A DNA stretch of 64,000 nucleotides from Pollutimonas sp963706785 (GTDB taxonomy: Bacteria > Pseudomonadota > Gammaproteobacteria > Burkholderiales > Burkholderiaceae_B), in contig CAVPNJ010000006.1 of the NCBI GenBank assembly GCA_963706785.1, positions 186,001 to 250,000 of the forward strand, given 5' to 3'. The stretch's first letter is position 1; every line of letters begins with the position of its first letter. A program made the position numbers and the translations under genes. The notes beneath the pieces were generated by a model that ran no database searches, was not told where the DNA came from, and saw only the letters and a list, made by a program, of their open reading frames with translations. Below, piece after piece: positions 53,144-61,848 of the stretch.

Positions 53144-53880
53144 TGGCATTGATGCAAATTCAGAATATTGAAAAGCGCTTCGGTGGCCTGCGCGCAGTCG
53201 ATGGTGCCAGCATGGACGTGAATCAAGGGGAGTTATTGGGTTTGATAGGCCCTAATGGCTCCGGTAAAACGACGTTGCTTAACGTACTATCAGGACACCT
53301 GAAGGCAGATAGCGGGTCCGTCCTGTTAGAAGGCAAAAGCATCTTGGGGCTGGGCCCGACCCAGCTGACTCGGTTAGGCGTGTTGCGCATGTTCCAAATG
53401 ACACGGGTCTTCAATCGCATGAGCGCATTCGACAACCTGGTTGTCTGTGGCCTGGCATTAGGCCTGAGCGAGTCGCAGTCTTATGCTCGGGCGACTGAGT
53501 TGCTTGACGAATTGAAGCTGACACCAGTCATGTATCTTGATGCAGGCCAGTTATCAGGCGGCCAGCGCAAGCTCTTGGAGTTCGGAGCGTGCTTTATGGT
53601 GCCTCCGCGTATCGCATTGCTCGATGAGCCTTTTGCTGCGGTCCATCCCATTATGAAAGAAACCATGTCTGCATTCATACGCCGGCGCAACGAGGCGGGC
53701 CAAACCTTTATTCTTGTCAGCCACGATATGCCCGTGATCGTCGACCTTTGCCCACGCTCCGTTTGCATGAATGCGGGCAAGGTGCTGGCGGAAGGCGCGA
53801 CGCATGATGTTCTGCGGTCATCGGCGGTTATCGAAGCGTATTTGGGTGAAGAGGCCGCCCAGGAGCAAGACCATGTCTGA
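53143..53880 (+). CDS. livG: Liv-type ABC ATPase (LivG)
   Basis: A 245-residue ATPase. Walker A is GPNGSGKTTLLN near residue 36; the signature segment LSGGQRKLLEFGACFM is near residue 139, and Walker B IALLDEPFAAVHP follows with the switch His in LVSHDMPVI. The start is the ATG in the TGATG junction with livM; a longer frame from 53083 overlaps livM and adds an unrelated leader. Its end overlaps livF by eight bases. Confidence 0.92.
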   Translation: MALMQIQNIEKRFGGLRAVDGASMDVNQGELLGLIGPNGSGKTTLLNVLSGHLKADSGSVLLEGKSILGLGPTQLTRLGVLRMFQMTRVFNRMSAFDNLVVCGLALGLSESQSYARATELLDELKLTPVMYLDAGQLSGGQRKLLEFGACFMVPPRIALLDEPFAAVHPIMKETMSAFIRRRNEAGQTFILVSHDMPVIVDLCPRSVCMNAGKVLAEGATHDVLRSSAVIEAYLGEEAAQEQDHV

Positions 53881-54607
53881 AATCTTGCTTGAATTGGATG
53901 GCGTCACTTCCGGCTATATGGGCGACATCGATGTTTTGCGTAACGTCTCTCTTACTATACGACAGGGCTATATCAGCGGTCTGATCGGCCTGAATGGCGC
54001 AGGTAAGTCAACGCTCTTCAAGACCATTTACGGATTTTTGAAGCCCAAAACCGGCACCATAAAATTGCAAGGCCGCGATATCTCCGGCACAGAGCCGCAC
54101 GCGCTAATCGACGACGGCCTTTGGTACATTCCCCAGGAATCCAGTCTCTTTCCTTATCTAAGCGTAGAAGAAAACCTGCGCCTTCCCCTCGAGGGCCGAC
54201 GCAAGAAGTTCGGGGCGGTGATAGAACAGCGCTTCGACGAAACGTTGACTCGATTCCCCATTTTGCGAGAGAAGCTCAAAGCGCAGGCGGGCGACTTATC
54301 CGGTGGACAGCAAAAGTCGCTGGAATTCGCTAAAGCCTATATGGTGCAGCCCAGGGTCTGTTTAATCGACGAGCCCAGTATAGGGTTAGCGCCCAAGGTG
54401 GCGGTCGAGGTGTTCCAGTGGATAAAGGCCTTTGCGGAATCGGGCATGGGTATATTGTTGGTGGACCATAACGTCCGGCGCGTAGTGGCGATGTCGGATC
54501 ATATTTATGTCATGAGCCTCGGTGAGATCACTGCATCCGGCTCGCCAGAGGACTTCCAGGGCGATCTGCATGCGCAGGTCCGGGAGTGGCTGGGCATCAA
54601 CTTTTAA
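53873..54607 (+). CDS. livF: Liv-type ABC ATPase (LivF)
   Basis: A 244-residue ATPase. Walker A is GLNGAGKSTLFK near residue 37; the signature region LSGGQQKSLEFAKAYM is near residue 139, and Walker B VCLIDEPSIGLAP follows with LLVDHNVRRV holding the switch His. The ATG at 53873, just after AGGAGCAAG, is preferred over an in-frame start at 53771 that would overlap livG by over 100 bases. It completes the importer. Confidence 0.92.
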   Translation: MSEILLELDGVTSGYMGDIDVLRNVSLTIRQGYISGLIGLNGAGKSTLFKTIYGFLKPKTGTIKLQGRDISGTEPHALIDDGLWYIPQESSLFPYLSVEENLRLPLEGRRKKFGAVIEQRFDETLTRFPILREKLKAQAGDLSGGQQKSLEFAKAYMVQPRVCLIDEPSIGLAPKVAVEVFQWIKAFAESGMGILLVDHNVRRVVAMSDHIYVMSLGEITASGSPEDFQGDLHAQVREWLGINF

Positions 54608-54624
54608 GCTCCCACGAGGCAGCG

Positions 54625-54641
54625 GCCTGGCCCTGCCAGGC
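54625..54641. terminator. Possible terminator after livF
   Basis: GCCTGGC (54625-54631), CCT loop, GCCAGGC (54635-54641) is a perfect 7-base hairpin 18 bases after the livF stop. No T run follows, so it is a weak terminator candidate. Confidence 0.4.
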
Positions 54642-54812
54642 TTAGCGCAATATCTCACGTGTTTTCCTATGCATAAAGTCGTGAGGTAAACTCTCCGCCA
54701 CCAGCCATGGGTGCCGGCGGCTCGACAGGTCAAGCCGTCTGGATGAACCGCCAAGGCACGGAGTCGGCAGACATCTTCATCGACACAAAAGAATGCAACA
54801 GGAGTGACACAT

Positions 54813-55787
54813 ATGCACAGAGTAATTCGGGCTGGCTTGGCGGCCGCCTTGGCCTTGAGCGTTTCGATACCCGCCTTGGCCGCCGAGAAATGGCCGTCCA
54901 AACCTTTGACGCTGGTCGTGCCTTTCGGGCCTGGTTCCAGCCCCGACATGATGTCCAGGGTGATCGCGGAACAAGCGGCCAAAGACTTGGGCCAGCCTAT
55001 CGTCGTACAGAACCGTCCTGGCGCTAGCGGTAACCTGGGCACATCGGTTATCGCCAAAGCAGCACCGGATGGCTACACCTTTGGTGTTTCCATTACCGGT
55101 CCGATGGTGAACAACACAGTGCTGTACGACAATTTACCCTACGATCCCAAGAAAGATCTGTCTCCCTTGACGCTAGGCGTGCACCAGCCAAACATTCTGG
55201 TGGTACCGGGTAACTCGCCAATCAAATCGGTGAGCGATCTCACTAAGGCAATGAAGGCGCCGGACGCGATCAACAACTTCCCATCGACAGGCGCCGGTAC
55301 GGTGTCGCACTTGTCGGTCGAGCTCCTGCTTGAACGGGTTGGCGGAAAGGCCGTTCATGTGCCTTACGCTTCGTCGCCCGCAGCGGTCACTTCGCTATTG
55401 TCGGGCGACACCAATTTTGCAGCCTTGCCACCGATTGCCGTCATGTCCATGATCAAAGATGGCCGTTTGCGGGCGCTTGCCGTGGTGTCCAGCCAGCGCG
55501 CAAGTTTCCTGCCCGAAGTTCCGACGCTTGCCGAGCAAGGGCTCGCCGGAATTGAAGGGTCGGGTTGGATCGGTTTTATAGCGCCGTCGGGTGTTCCCGA
55601 TGACATTAAGCGCCAGCTAAGCGACGCACTGATTACTGCCATCAAGCACCCGGAAGTCCAGGCCCGCCTGAAATCGCAGTTCATGGAACCGGTGGGCAAT
55701 CAGCCCGCGGAGTTCGCCCAGTATATGGACGAAGAACTCCAGCGCTGGAAACCGCTAATCAAGCGCTTGAATCTTAGCGTGAACTGA
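54813..55787 (+). CDS. Bug/TctC-family periplasmic receptor
   Basis: A 324-residue periplasmic receptor with a signal peptide of about 23 residues (SIPALA before AEKWPS). The ligand loop is a variant, VPFGPGSSPDMMSRVIAEQA, lacking the usual GG, and VVQNRPGASGNLGTSVIAK follows. I chose ATG 54813, after AGGAG, rather than GTG 54804. It lies 205 bases after livF on the same strand and ends at a bidirectional terminator. Whether it shares a substrate with the Liv transporter is unknown. Confidence 0.9.
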   Translation: MHRVIRAGLAAALALSVSIPALAAEKWPSKPLTLVVPFGPGSSPDMMSRVIAEQAAKDLGQPIVVQNRPGASGNLGTSVIAKAAPDGYTFGVSITGPMVNNTVLYDNLPYDPKKDLSPLTLGVHQPNILVVPGNSPIKSVSDLTKAMKAPDAINNFPSTGAGTVSHLSVELLLERVGGKAVHVPYASSPAAVTSLLSGDTNFAALPPIAVMSMIKDGRLRALAVVSSQRASFLPEVPTLAEQGLAGIEGSGWIGFIAPSGVPDDIKRQLSDALITAIKHPEVQARLKSQFMEPVGNQPAEFAQYMDEELQRWKPLIKRLNLSVN

Positions 55788-55819
55788 TAGAGCCTTTGGC
55801 GCAGGAATTACGCCGTTAC

Positions 55820-55853
55820 ATGAAAGAAGCCTGCCTAAGCGGGCTTCTTTCAT
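55820..55853. terminator. Bidirectional terminator
   Basis: ATGAAAGAAGCC (55820-55831) pairs perfectly with GGCTTCTTTCAT (55842-55853); three more inner pairs (one wobble) close a CTAA loop, giving a 15-pair stem. The A/T-rich flanks serve both directions. It lies between a Bug gene ending at 55787 and a convergent isochorismate synthase gene ending at 55870. Confidence 0.8.
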
Positions 55854-55869
55854 TAGAGCAGCTGGCCGC

Positions 55870-57090
55870 CTAACTGATGGCACGCATGAAGGTTTCCATC
55901 TTGGTGGCGGTCTCTTTGATCTCGCTGTCAGGGTCGGAGCCTGCCACGGTTCCAGCCCCCGCATACAGACGCAGCTTGTTGCCCCCGTCGTGAAGGGCGC
56001 AGCGCAGGGTCAGGGCCCATTCGCCGTCGCCGTTAGCCATCTGCCAGCCGACCAAGCCGGCAAAGTAACCACGGTCGAAGGGCTCAAGGTCGCGGATATG
56101 GTTAAAGGCCGTTGCCGTGGGGTGACCGCAGATTGCCGGTGTAGGATGCAGTGCAACCGACAAGTCGAGCGCTGTCATGGTGGCGTCGCGCAGGCGACCG
56201 GTAATATAGGTCGACAGGTGCCACAGCGTATCGGTGCCGATTACCGAGGGGCCGTCAGGCACATCAAGTTCGTCGCAATGCATGCGCAAGATGCGCACGA
56301 TGTCACTGACAACATAGCCATGTTCACGCAAGTCCTTTTCGGAGCGAGCGAGCCCTTCCTTAAGCGCCTGGTCGGTTTCGGCGTCGCTATTCCTGCCTAT
56401 TGAACCGGCCAAGGGGTTCACGTAGATTCGATCGCCTTCCCGGCGGACCAGGAGCTCGGGGCTGGCGCCGACCATGACGCCTGTTGGCGCGGCGTCGGCT
56501 CCGTTAGCCCAGACGGGGACAGCGAAGGTGTAGCCGCGCGCATTGCGGCTGAGCAGATCAGGCAGTAGTCGTGTGTAATCGACAGGACGGTCCAGTTGTA
56601 CGTCCATGGCCCGCGAAAGAACGACTTTCTTTAGGTCGCCTTGGTCGAATAGGGTTAGGGCCTTGCGCACCATGTCGCCGTATTGCTCCGGAGCCGGTAC
56701 CGGCTCGCGCGACACAACCTGCGGGCGGGCGTGCTGAGGCGGCAGGTCTGTGGCGGTAACGGAGGTCTTGGGAGGGATGCCGGCACTTGTATGCTTCACG
56801 GGAATTGCCAGGCTGGCGGCATTGGAGGCATCGAATGGAACCAGCCCGAACATGACGGGTGAGTCGACCCCACGCTGGCTGGCTTGTTCGAACAGCGCTT
56901 TGACGACGTCGGAGGTGACCGCTTGATAGGTGGATACCACACCGTCTTTACCCCAGGCGCGATACTGTATGTGAGGCGAGGCAAAGAAAAAATCGCCCAC
57001 AGCAAAGTCGTTCACTAGCCAGTCGCCAATCGACCCGGGTTGGGTCGATACGTTTTCCGTCGCAGCAATCGCTGGCGTTTCTATAGTCAT
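55870..57090 (-). CDS. Isochorismate synthase (EntC/DhbC-like)
   Basis: A 406-residue chorismate-utilising enzyme that converts chorismate to isochorismate with Mg2+, the first step toward 2,3-dihydroxybenzoate or salicylate siderophores, or menaquinone. Typical segments are DLKKVVLSRAMDVQL near residue 167, PELLVRREGDRIYVNPLAGS near residue 220, TLWHLSTYITGRL near residue 287, and the catalytic region HPTPAICGHPTATAFNHIRD near residue 308. No other siderophore or menaquinone gene lies in the window. It stands alone between a bidirectional terminator and a 201-base upstream gap. Confidence 0.88.
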   Translation of the reverse strand: MTIETPAIAATENVSTQPGSIGDWLVNDFAVGDFFFASPHIQYRAWGKDGVVSTYQAVTSDVVKALFEQASQRGVDSPVMFGLVPFDASNAASLAIPVKHTSAGIPPKTSVTATDLPPQHARPQVVSREPVPAPEQYGDMVRKALTLFDQGDLKKVVLSRAMDVQLDRPVDYTRLLPDLLSRNARGYTFAVPVWANGADAAPTGVMVGASPELLVRREGDRIYVNPLAGSIGRNSDAETDQALKEGLARSEKDLREHGYVVSDIVRILRMHCDELDVPDGPSVIGTDTLWHLSTYITGRLRDATMTALDLSVALHPTPAICGHPTATAFNHIRDLEPFDRGYFAGLVGWQMANGDGEWALTLRCALHDGGNKLRLYAGAGTVAGSDPDSEIKETATKMETFMRAIS

Positions 57091-57291
57091 TTCGTTACAC
57101 CTAATATTTCTAAAACCCGCCAGAAGGTATCAGAAAAGCCGGACCAGTTCAATTCGCGCCCGTGCATGGATAAAGTTGGCAAGATGCGCGGGTGACCCGA
57201 CAATTCAGCGGGTCTTTCGCGTGTGCCACACTCATCGTACGCAGAGCGCTTGGGCCTGAATTTCGCAGCGAATCTTCAAGGCGTTCCCGGA

Positions 57292-58260
57292 CTACATTTT
57301 CACGCCGGCGTCTTTAATTGTTTTTTCCCACAGACCGAGCTCTTTTTCTATGTGCTGGCCGAATTCTTCCGGCGTTGAGGCGACCACGTCATAGCCGAAG
57401 CCGTTGAGTTGCTGGGTAGTGGCGGGCACGCGCGCGGCGTTGGCAAACGCCTTGTTAAGCTTTTCGATCACCGGTTTGGGTGTGCCGGCCGGGGCCAGAA
57501 TGCCGTACCAGCCATTGACGACAAAGTCCGGGAAGCCTGACTCTTTTACCGTCGGAACATCGGGCAGCAATGGCGAACGGTTGGCGCCGGTAACGGCCAG
57601 GGGCTTCAGCTTGTTGGCTTTTACCTGGGGCAGCGAGGTCGAGATGCTGTCGAACATCAACGATACGTCGCCTGCAAGCAGCGCCACGACAGCCGGGCCG
57701 CTTCCTTTATAGGGAATATGCAGCATTTTAACGCCCGCTGTTGCCTTGAACATTTCTGCCGCCAAGTGGCTGGTATTGCCATTGCCTGCCGATGCGAAAG
57801 TCAGTTTGTCGGGGTTCTTTTTGGCGTAGGCGACGAGTTCCTGAATATTATTGGCAGGTGTAGCAAACGGCGCCGCCACCAGCAAGGGCAGGGTGGCGAC
57901 CAGCGAAACGGGGGCGAAGTCCTTGCGCGTGTCGTAGGGCAGATCGGGATATAGATTGGGGTTGATGGCATGCGCCGCCAATACCATCAGTATGGTGTGA
58001 CCGTCGGGTTTTGACCGGGCAAGCTGCGAGGTCGCGATCGTGCCACCGGCACCGGCTTTGTATTCCAGCACAACCGGCTGGCCTAGCTCTTTTTGCAATT
58101 GTGCCGTCAAGGGGCGGGCCAGCATGTCGGCGCTGCCCCCAGGAGGATAAGGAATCAGCAGCTTGATGGGCTGGCTGGGAAATTCTTCCGCGTGCAGTGC
58201 GCTGCCCACGAGCAATGCTGTAATGGCCGCGAATCGACGTATGAATTTGATTTTGTTCAT
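57292..58260 (-). CDS. Bug/TctC-family periplasmic receptor
   Basis: A 322-residue periplasmic receptor with a signal peptide of about 24 residues (SALHA before EEFPS). Family marks are LLIPYPPGGSADMLARPLTA and LEYKAGAGGTIATSQLAR. I placed the start at ATG 58260 after AGGAGAGAG; an upstream in-frame start at 58281 adds seven residues. It is the last gene of a minus-strand group with a two-subunit CoA transferase, another Bug and a thiolase, so it probably binds an acid that is activated to its CoA ester. Confidence 0.9.
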   Translation of the reverse strand: MNKIKFIRRFAAITALLVGSALHAEEFPSQPIKLLIPYPPGGSADMLARPLTAQLQKELGQPVVLEYKAGAGGTIATSQLARSKPDGHTILMVLAAHAINPNLYPDLPYDTRKDFAPVSLVATLPLLVAAPFATPANNIQELVAYAKKNPDKLTFASAGNGNTSHLAAEMFKATAGVKMLHIPYKGSGPAVVALLAGDVSLMFDSISTSLPQVKANKLKPLAVTGANRSPLLPDVPTVKESGFPDFVVNGWYGILAPAGTPKPVIEKLNKAFANAARVPATTQQLNGFGYDVVASTPEEFGQHIEKELGLWEKTIKDAGVKM

Positions 58261-58315
58261 GGTCTCTCTCCTGGGATGCAAAGCGGGTCTGGCGCCCGCT
58301 TGTATGGTTGATTTA

Positions 58316-59014
58316 TTACACGAGTTGGGGTTCCCCGTTACTGTTAAGTGAAATGGTCTTCATTTCGGGCGAAGCGTAGAGCGGCGCGCCGGTTTTCTTT
58401 TGAAGGTCTTGAAGGGTAAGGCCTTGGGCGATGGCGCGAACAATGAACTTGCCATCCTGTACATCGACGATCGCAATATCGGTATATACAGTGTTTACCA
58501 CCCCTACGCCTGTCAAGGGATAAGAGCAGCTGGTCAGCAGTTTGGGTTCGCCCAGCTTGGTGGTGTAATCCATCATGATCAGCACACGTTTGGCGCCCAC
58601 GGCAAGATCCATGGCCCCGCCAATCGCAGGGATGGCGTCTTCGGCGTCGGTGATCCAGTTGGCCAGGTCGCCGTTGGGGGCCACTTGGAAGCCGCCCAGG
58701 ATGGAAAAGTCCAGGTGGCCGCCGCGCATCATGGCAAACGATATGGTGTGTTCGGTAATGGACGCGCCGGGCAGCAGTGTGACCGGTACGCGGCTGGCAT
58801 TGATCAAATCCAGATCAATTTCGTCGTCGATGGCGGCCTTGCCCATGCCCAGAATGCCGTTTTCACTGTGCAGCAGGATTTCCCGATCGGCAGGCAGATA
58901 GTCGGCGACCAGGGTGGGCATGCCAATTCCCAGATTGACGATCGAGCCGTCCGGAATATCTTGTGCCACGAGTTGGGCAATTTGCTTGCGGTTTAGCGAT
59001 ACGAAATCATTCAT
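58316..59014 (-). CDS. 3-oxoacid CoA-transferase, subunit B
   Basis: A 232-residue family I CoA-transferase B subunit (ScoB/PcaJ/CatJ type). The catalytic Glu lies in LLHSENGILGMG near residue 48, and GGHLDFSILGGFQVAPNGDL is near residue 107. With subunit A it moves CoA from succinyl-CoA or acetyl-CoA to a free 3-oxo or other acid. ATG 59014 is chosen; a start at 59044 adds ten unconserved residues. It overlaps the A subunit gene by eight bases. Confidence 0.88.
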   Translation of the reverse strand: MNDFVSLNRKQIAQLVAQDIPDGSIVNLGIGMPTLVADYLPADREILLHSENGILGMGKAAIDDEIDLDLINASRVPVTLLPGASITEHTISFAMMRGGHLDFSILGGFQVAPNGDLANWITDAEDAIPAIGGAMDLAVGAKRVLIMMDYTTKLGEPKLLTSCSYPLTGVGVVNTVYTDIAIVDVQDGKFIVRAIAQGLTLQDLQKKTGAPLYASPEMKTISLNSNGEPQLV

Positions 59015-59678
59015 GCTTGCCTGCCAATACGACGGAGTGAACAAAGATGGCCTGCGTCATGACTTGTTCGGGCGGGATGTCGCCCGCCTGAACGATGGAA
59101 TCGACTTGAGCGATAGTGTGACGCGCCGCCATGCACATGACGGGGTTGAAATTGCGGGCGGCCAGCCGATAGGTCAGGTTCCCCAGGCGGTCACCCTGAT
59201 ATGCCCTGATCAGCGCGAAGTCAGCTGATAGCGGCTGTTCAAGCACGTAGCCTTTGCCGTCGACAATACGGGTTTCTTTGCCTTCGGCTACACGTGTTCC
59301 ATAGCCGGTAGGGGTAAAGAAGGGGCCCAGGCCAGCCCCCGCAGCGCGCATGCGCTCTGCCAAAGTGCCTTGCGGCACGCATTCCAGTTCGACCTGGCCC
59401 GCCCGATAGGCTTTGGCGAAGACTTCGGCATTCGGGGGGCGCGGGTGTGAACAGATGACTTTGCGAACCCGGCCCGCGGCAACCAAAGTCGCAATGCCAC
59501 GCTCGCCAGCACCGGCGTTGTTGCTGACAACAGTCAGTTCGCGGGTGCCCTGATCAAGCACCGCATCGATAAGCTCGAACGGGATGCCTGTGTCGCCAAA
59601 GCCGCCGATGAGGACCGTGGCTCCGTCGGGAATAAGCTGGACGGCCTCGGCTAGCGAAGATTTGATCTTGTTAATCAT
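59007..59678 (-). CDS. 3-oxoacid CoA-transferase, subunit A
   Basis: A 223-residue family I CoA-transferase A subunit (ScoA/PcaI type). The CoA-binding glycine loop GATVLIGGFGDTGIPFELID is near residue 19, and VSNNAGAGERGIATLVAAGR and LAERMRAAGAGLGPFFTPTG follow. It overlaps the subunit B gene by eight bases and starts immediately after the Bug gene stop, so three genes are read from one message. The acid substrate is unknown. Confidence 0.88.
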   Translation of the reverse strand: MINKIKSSLAEAVQLIPDGATVLIGGFGDTGIPFELIDAVLDQGTRELTVVSNNAGAGERGIATLVAAGRVRKVICSHPRPPNAEVFAKAYRAGQVELECVPQGTLAERMRAAGAGLGPFFTPTGYGTRVAEGKETRIVDGKGYVLEQPLSADFALIRAYQGDRLGNLTYRLAARNFNPVMCMAARHTIAQVDSIVQAGDIPPEQVMTQAIFVHSVVLAGKHE

Positions 59679-60647
59679 TTAGTTTCCAGCAGATAGATTG
59701 GCCGCTTTAACGGTTTTTCCCCAACGTGCGCGTTCGCTGTCGATAAATGTAGCGAATTCCGCAGGACTATTGCCGCCAGCCTTACCGCCCATACCCTGAA
59801 AACGGGTTTGAATCTCAGGCGAGGCTAGCACCGTTTTGGCACTGGCATAGATTTTGTCGATCACATCTTGTGGTGTTCCCTTGGGAGCCAGTAAACCGAA
59901 CCATGCAGTAACCACCATGTCTTGCACGCCAGCCTCGGCCATGGTCGGGACATCGGGCAGTTCGGCGACGCGCTCATCGCTGGTTACCGCCAGCGCACGG
60001 AACTTGCCAGCCTTGATGAAAGACAGGGAGCTTGGCAGGTTGTCGATCATGAAGGTGTACTGATTGCCTAACAATGCGGTAACTGCCGGACCCGCACCCT
60101 TGTATGCAACGTGGGTCGCGTCGATGCCGGCGCGCTGCTTGAACATCTCGGCCGACAGATGCGGCGACTGACCCGTACCGGAGCTGCCGAAAGTGCCTGT
60201 GTCGGGCTTGTCTTTGATCATCTTGATGAGATCTTTCACGTTCTTGGCGGGAGATTCGGCATTGACGACCAACACATTCGGTACCGAGATAACCGGCGTA
60301 ATGGGAACGAAATCCTCAGGCGTATAGGGCAGCTTTTTGTACATGCTGTAGTTAATGGCATTAGGTCCGATATTGCCCATGATCAGGGTATAGCCGTCTG
60401 GGGCCGAACGTACCAGTTGCTGCGTACCTACGATGCCGGCCGCGCCAGCCTTGTTCTCGATGACCACGGTGGTGCCCAAGTTCTGGCCCAGCTTGTCGCC
60501 TATCAGGCGGGCCGCCATATCGGTCGTACCGCCCGGGGCGGCCGGAACAATAATCGTAATGGGTTTCTCGGGCCACGCGGCATGTGCGCATAGCGGGAGT
60601 GCAAGCGCCGTAGCGGCCAAGAGCTGTGTGAGACGGAATGATTTCAT
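59679..60647 (-). CDS. Bug/TctC-family periplasmic receptor
   Basis: A 322-residue periplasmic receptor with a signal peptide of about 23 residues (LPLCAHA before AWPEK); the Cys at residue 20 lies before the cleavage site and does not look like a lipobox. Family marks are IIVPAAPGGTTDMAARLIGD and VIENKAGAAGIVGTQQLVR. Its stop is directly followed by the ATG of CoA-transferase subunit A, so uptake and activation are coupled. It follows the thiolase gene by 28 bases. Confidence 0.9.
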   Translation of the reverse strand: MKSFRLTQLLAATALALPLCAHAAWPEKPITIIVPAAPGGTTDMAARLIGDKLGQNLGTTVVIENKAGAAGIVGTQQLVRSAPDGYTLIMGNIGPNAINYSMYKKLPYTPEDFVPITPVISVPNVLVVNAESPAKNVKDLIKMIKDKPDTGTFGSSGTGQSPHLSAEMFKQRAGIDATHVAYKGAGPAVTALLGNQYTFMIDNLPSSLSFIKAGKFRALAVTSDERVAELPDVPTMAEAGVQDMVVTAWFGLLAPKGTPQDVIDKIYASAKTVLASPEIQTRFQGMGGKAGGNSPAEFATFIDSERARWGKTVKAANLSAGN

Positions 60648-60675
60648 GGTTCCCTCCTTGCTGTTTTATTGCAGC

Positions 60676-61848
60676 TTAAAGTGCTGCTTGTGTACCCAGT
60701 ATGGCGGTGGACTGACTGGATAAGGTTCCGCCGTTTCCATGTACTAGTGCGATCTCCGCGCCCTCAATCTGGCGTTCGCCGCAAGCGGCACGTAACTGCC
60801 TGACCGCTTCGATCATGATGAAGATGCCGTACATTCCGGGGTGTATGCACGACAAGCCGCCACCGTTGGTATTGACGGGCAGTCGACCGCCAGGTGCGAT
60901 GCCGCCATTGCTTACGAAGTCGCCGCCTTCACCTTTTTTGCAAAAGCCCAAATCTTCAAGGAACAAAATCGTATTGATGGTGAAGGCATCGTAGACTTCG
61001 ACCACGTCGACGTCTTTAGGGGCAAGCCCTGCCATTTCGAAGGCCAGCCGGCCCGACTGTTGCGCCGCCGTTATGGTCAGGTCGGCCATCGAGGATATTT
61101 GCCTATTCCAGACGGCAGTCGAATTGCCCAGTACATACACTGGTTTTTGTTTCAGGTCGTTGGCGCGATCGGCTCGCACCAGCACAAAGGCGCCCGCACC
61201 GTCGTTGACCAAGCAGCAATCTCGTACCGACAGCGGATCTGACACCATGCGGGACGACAATACGTCGTCGATCGTCAATGGATCGCGCTGGGTGGCTTCA
61301 GGGTTCAACTGCGCCCATCGGCGTGCCGCAACGGCGACTTCGGCCAGATGTTCGCGCCGAGTACCGTATTGATGCATATGGCGCGCAGCGACCAGTGCGT
61401 ATGAACTTAAGGGATTCAGCGGATTGTACGGAGCTTCATAGGGCTGCGGGTCAAGCTTGCGCCGAGCGTTCCCGATTTCGGCGCGGCCGACTGTCGAAGT
61501 GCGTTGTGTGCTGCCGTAGCAAACCAGTACCGCATTGCACTGACCCGATTCCAGAGCCTGAATGGCGGGCATAAGGTGGGCCACAAAGCTGGACCCGCCC
61601 AGCATGGTGCTGTCGATGAAAGTAGGTTTGATGCCCAGGTGCTCGATGACAGGCATGACCCACATGGTGGCTGACACACTGGCTGTGGCAATGCCGTCGA
61701 TATCCTGCATGGTAAGGCCGGCGTCGGTAACCGCGCGATGCGCGGCCTGCACCAGAATTTCCATTTCGGTGTAGCCATGGGCTTGTCCCAGGCCTGCTTG
61801 CCCTACGCCGGCGACGGCGACGGCTCCGCGGAGTTTCTTGTCTATCAT
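60676..61848 (-). CDS. Thiolase family protein (SCP2-like)
   Basis: A 390-residue thiolase-fold protein of the SCP2/lipid-transfer-type group, which cleaves 3-ketoacyl-CoA or catalyses related C-C bond reactions. The group hallmarks are TEMEILVQAAHRAVTDAGL near residue 27, TMLGGSSFVAHLMPAIQALE near residue 80, RDCCLVNDGAGAFVLVRADR near residue 210 and the late VNTNGGGLSCIHPGMYG and VHGNGGTLSS with Cys/His residues. The classical nucleophilic Cys position reads GGSS here, as in many members needing an OB-fold partner. That partner is encoded directly upstream, and its stop overlaps this ATG by one base. Confidence 0.88.
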   Translation of the reverse strand: MIDKKLRGAVAVAGVGQAGLGQAHGYTEMEILVQAAHRAVTDAGLTMQDIDGIATASVSATMWVMPVIEHLGIKPTFIDSTMLGGSSFVAHLMPAIQALESGQCNAVLVCYGSTQRTSTVGRAEIGNARRKLDPQPYEAPYNPLNPLSSYALVAARHMHQYGTRREHLAEVAVAARRWAQLNPEATQRDPLTIDDVLSSRMVSDPLSVRDCCLVNDGAGAFVLVRADRANDLKQKPVYVLGNSTAVWNRQISSMADLTITAAQQSGRLAFEMAGLAPKDVDVVEVYDAFTINTILFLEDLGFCKKGEGGDFVSNGGIAPGGRLPVNTNGGGLSCIHPGMYGIFIMIEAVRQLRAACGERQIEGAEIALVHGNGGTLSSQSTAILGTQAAL

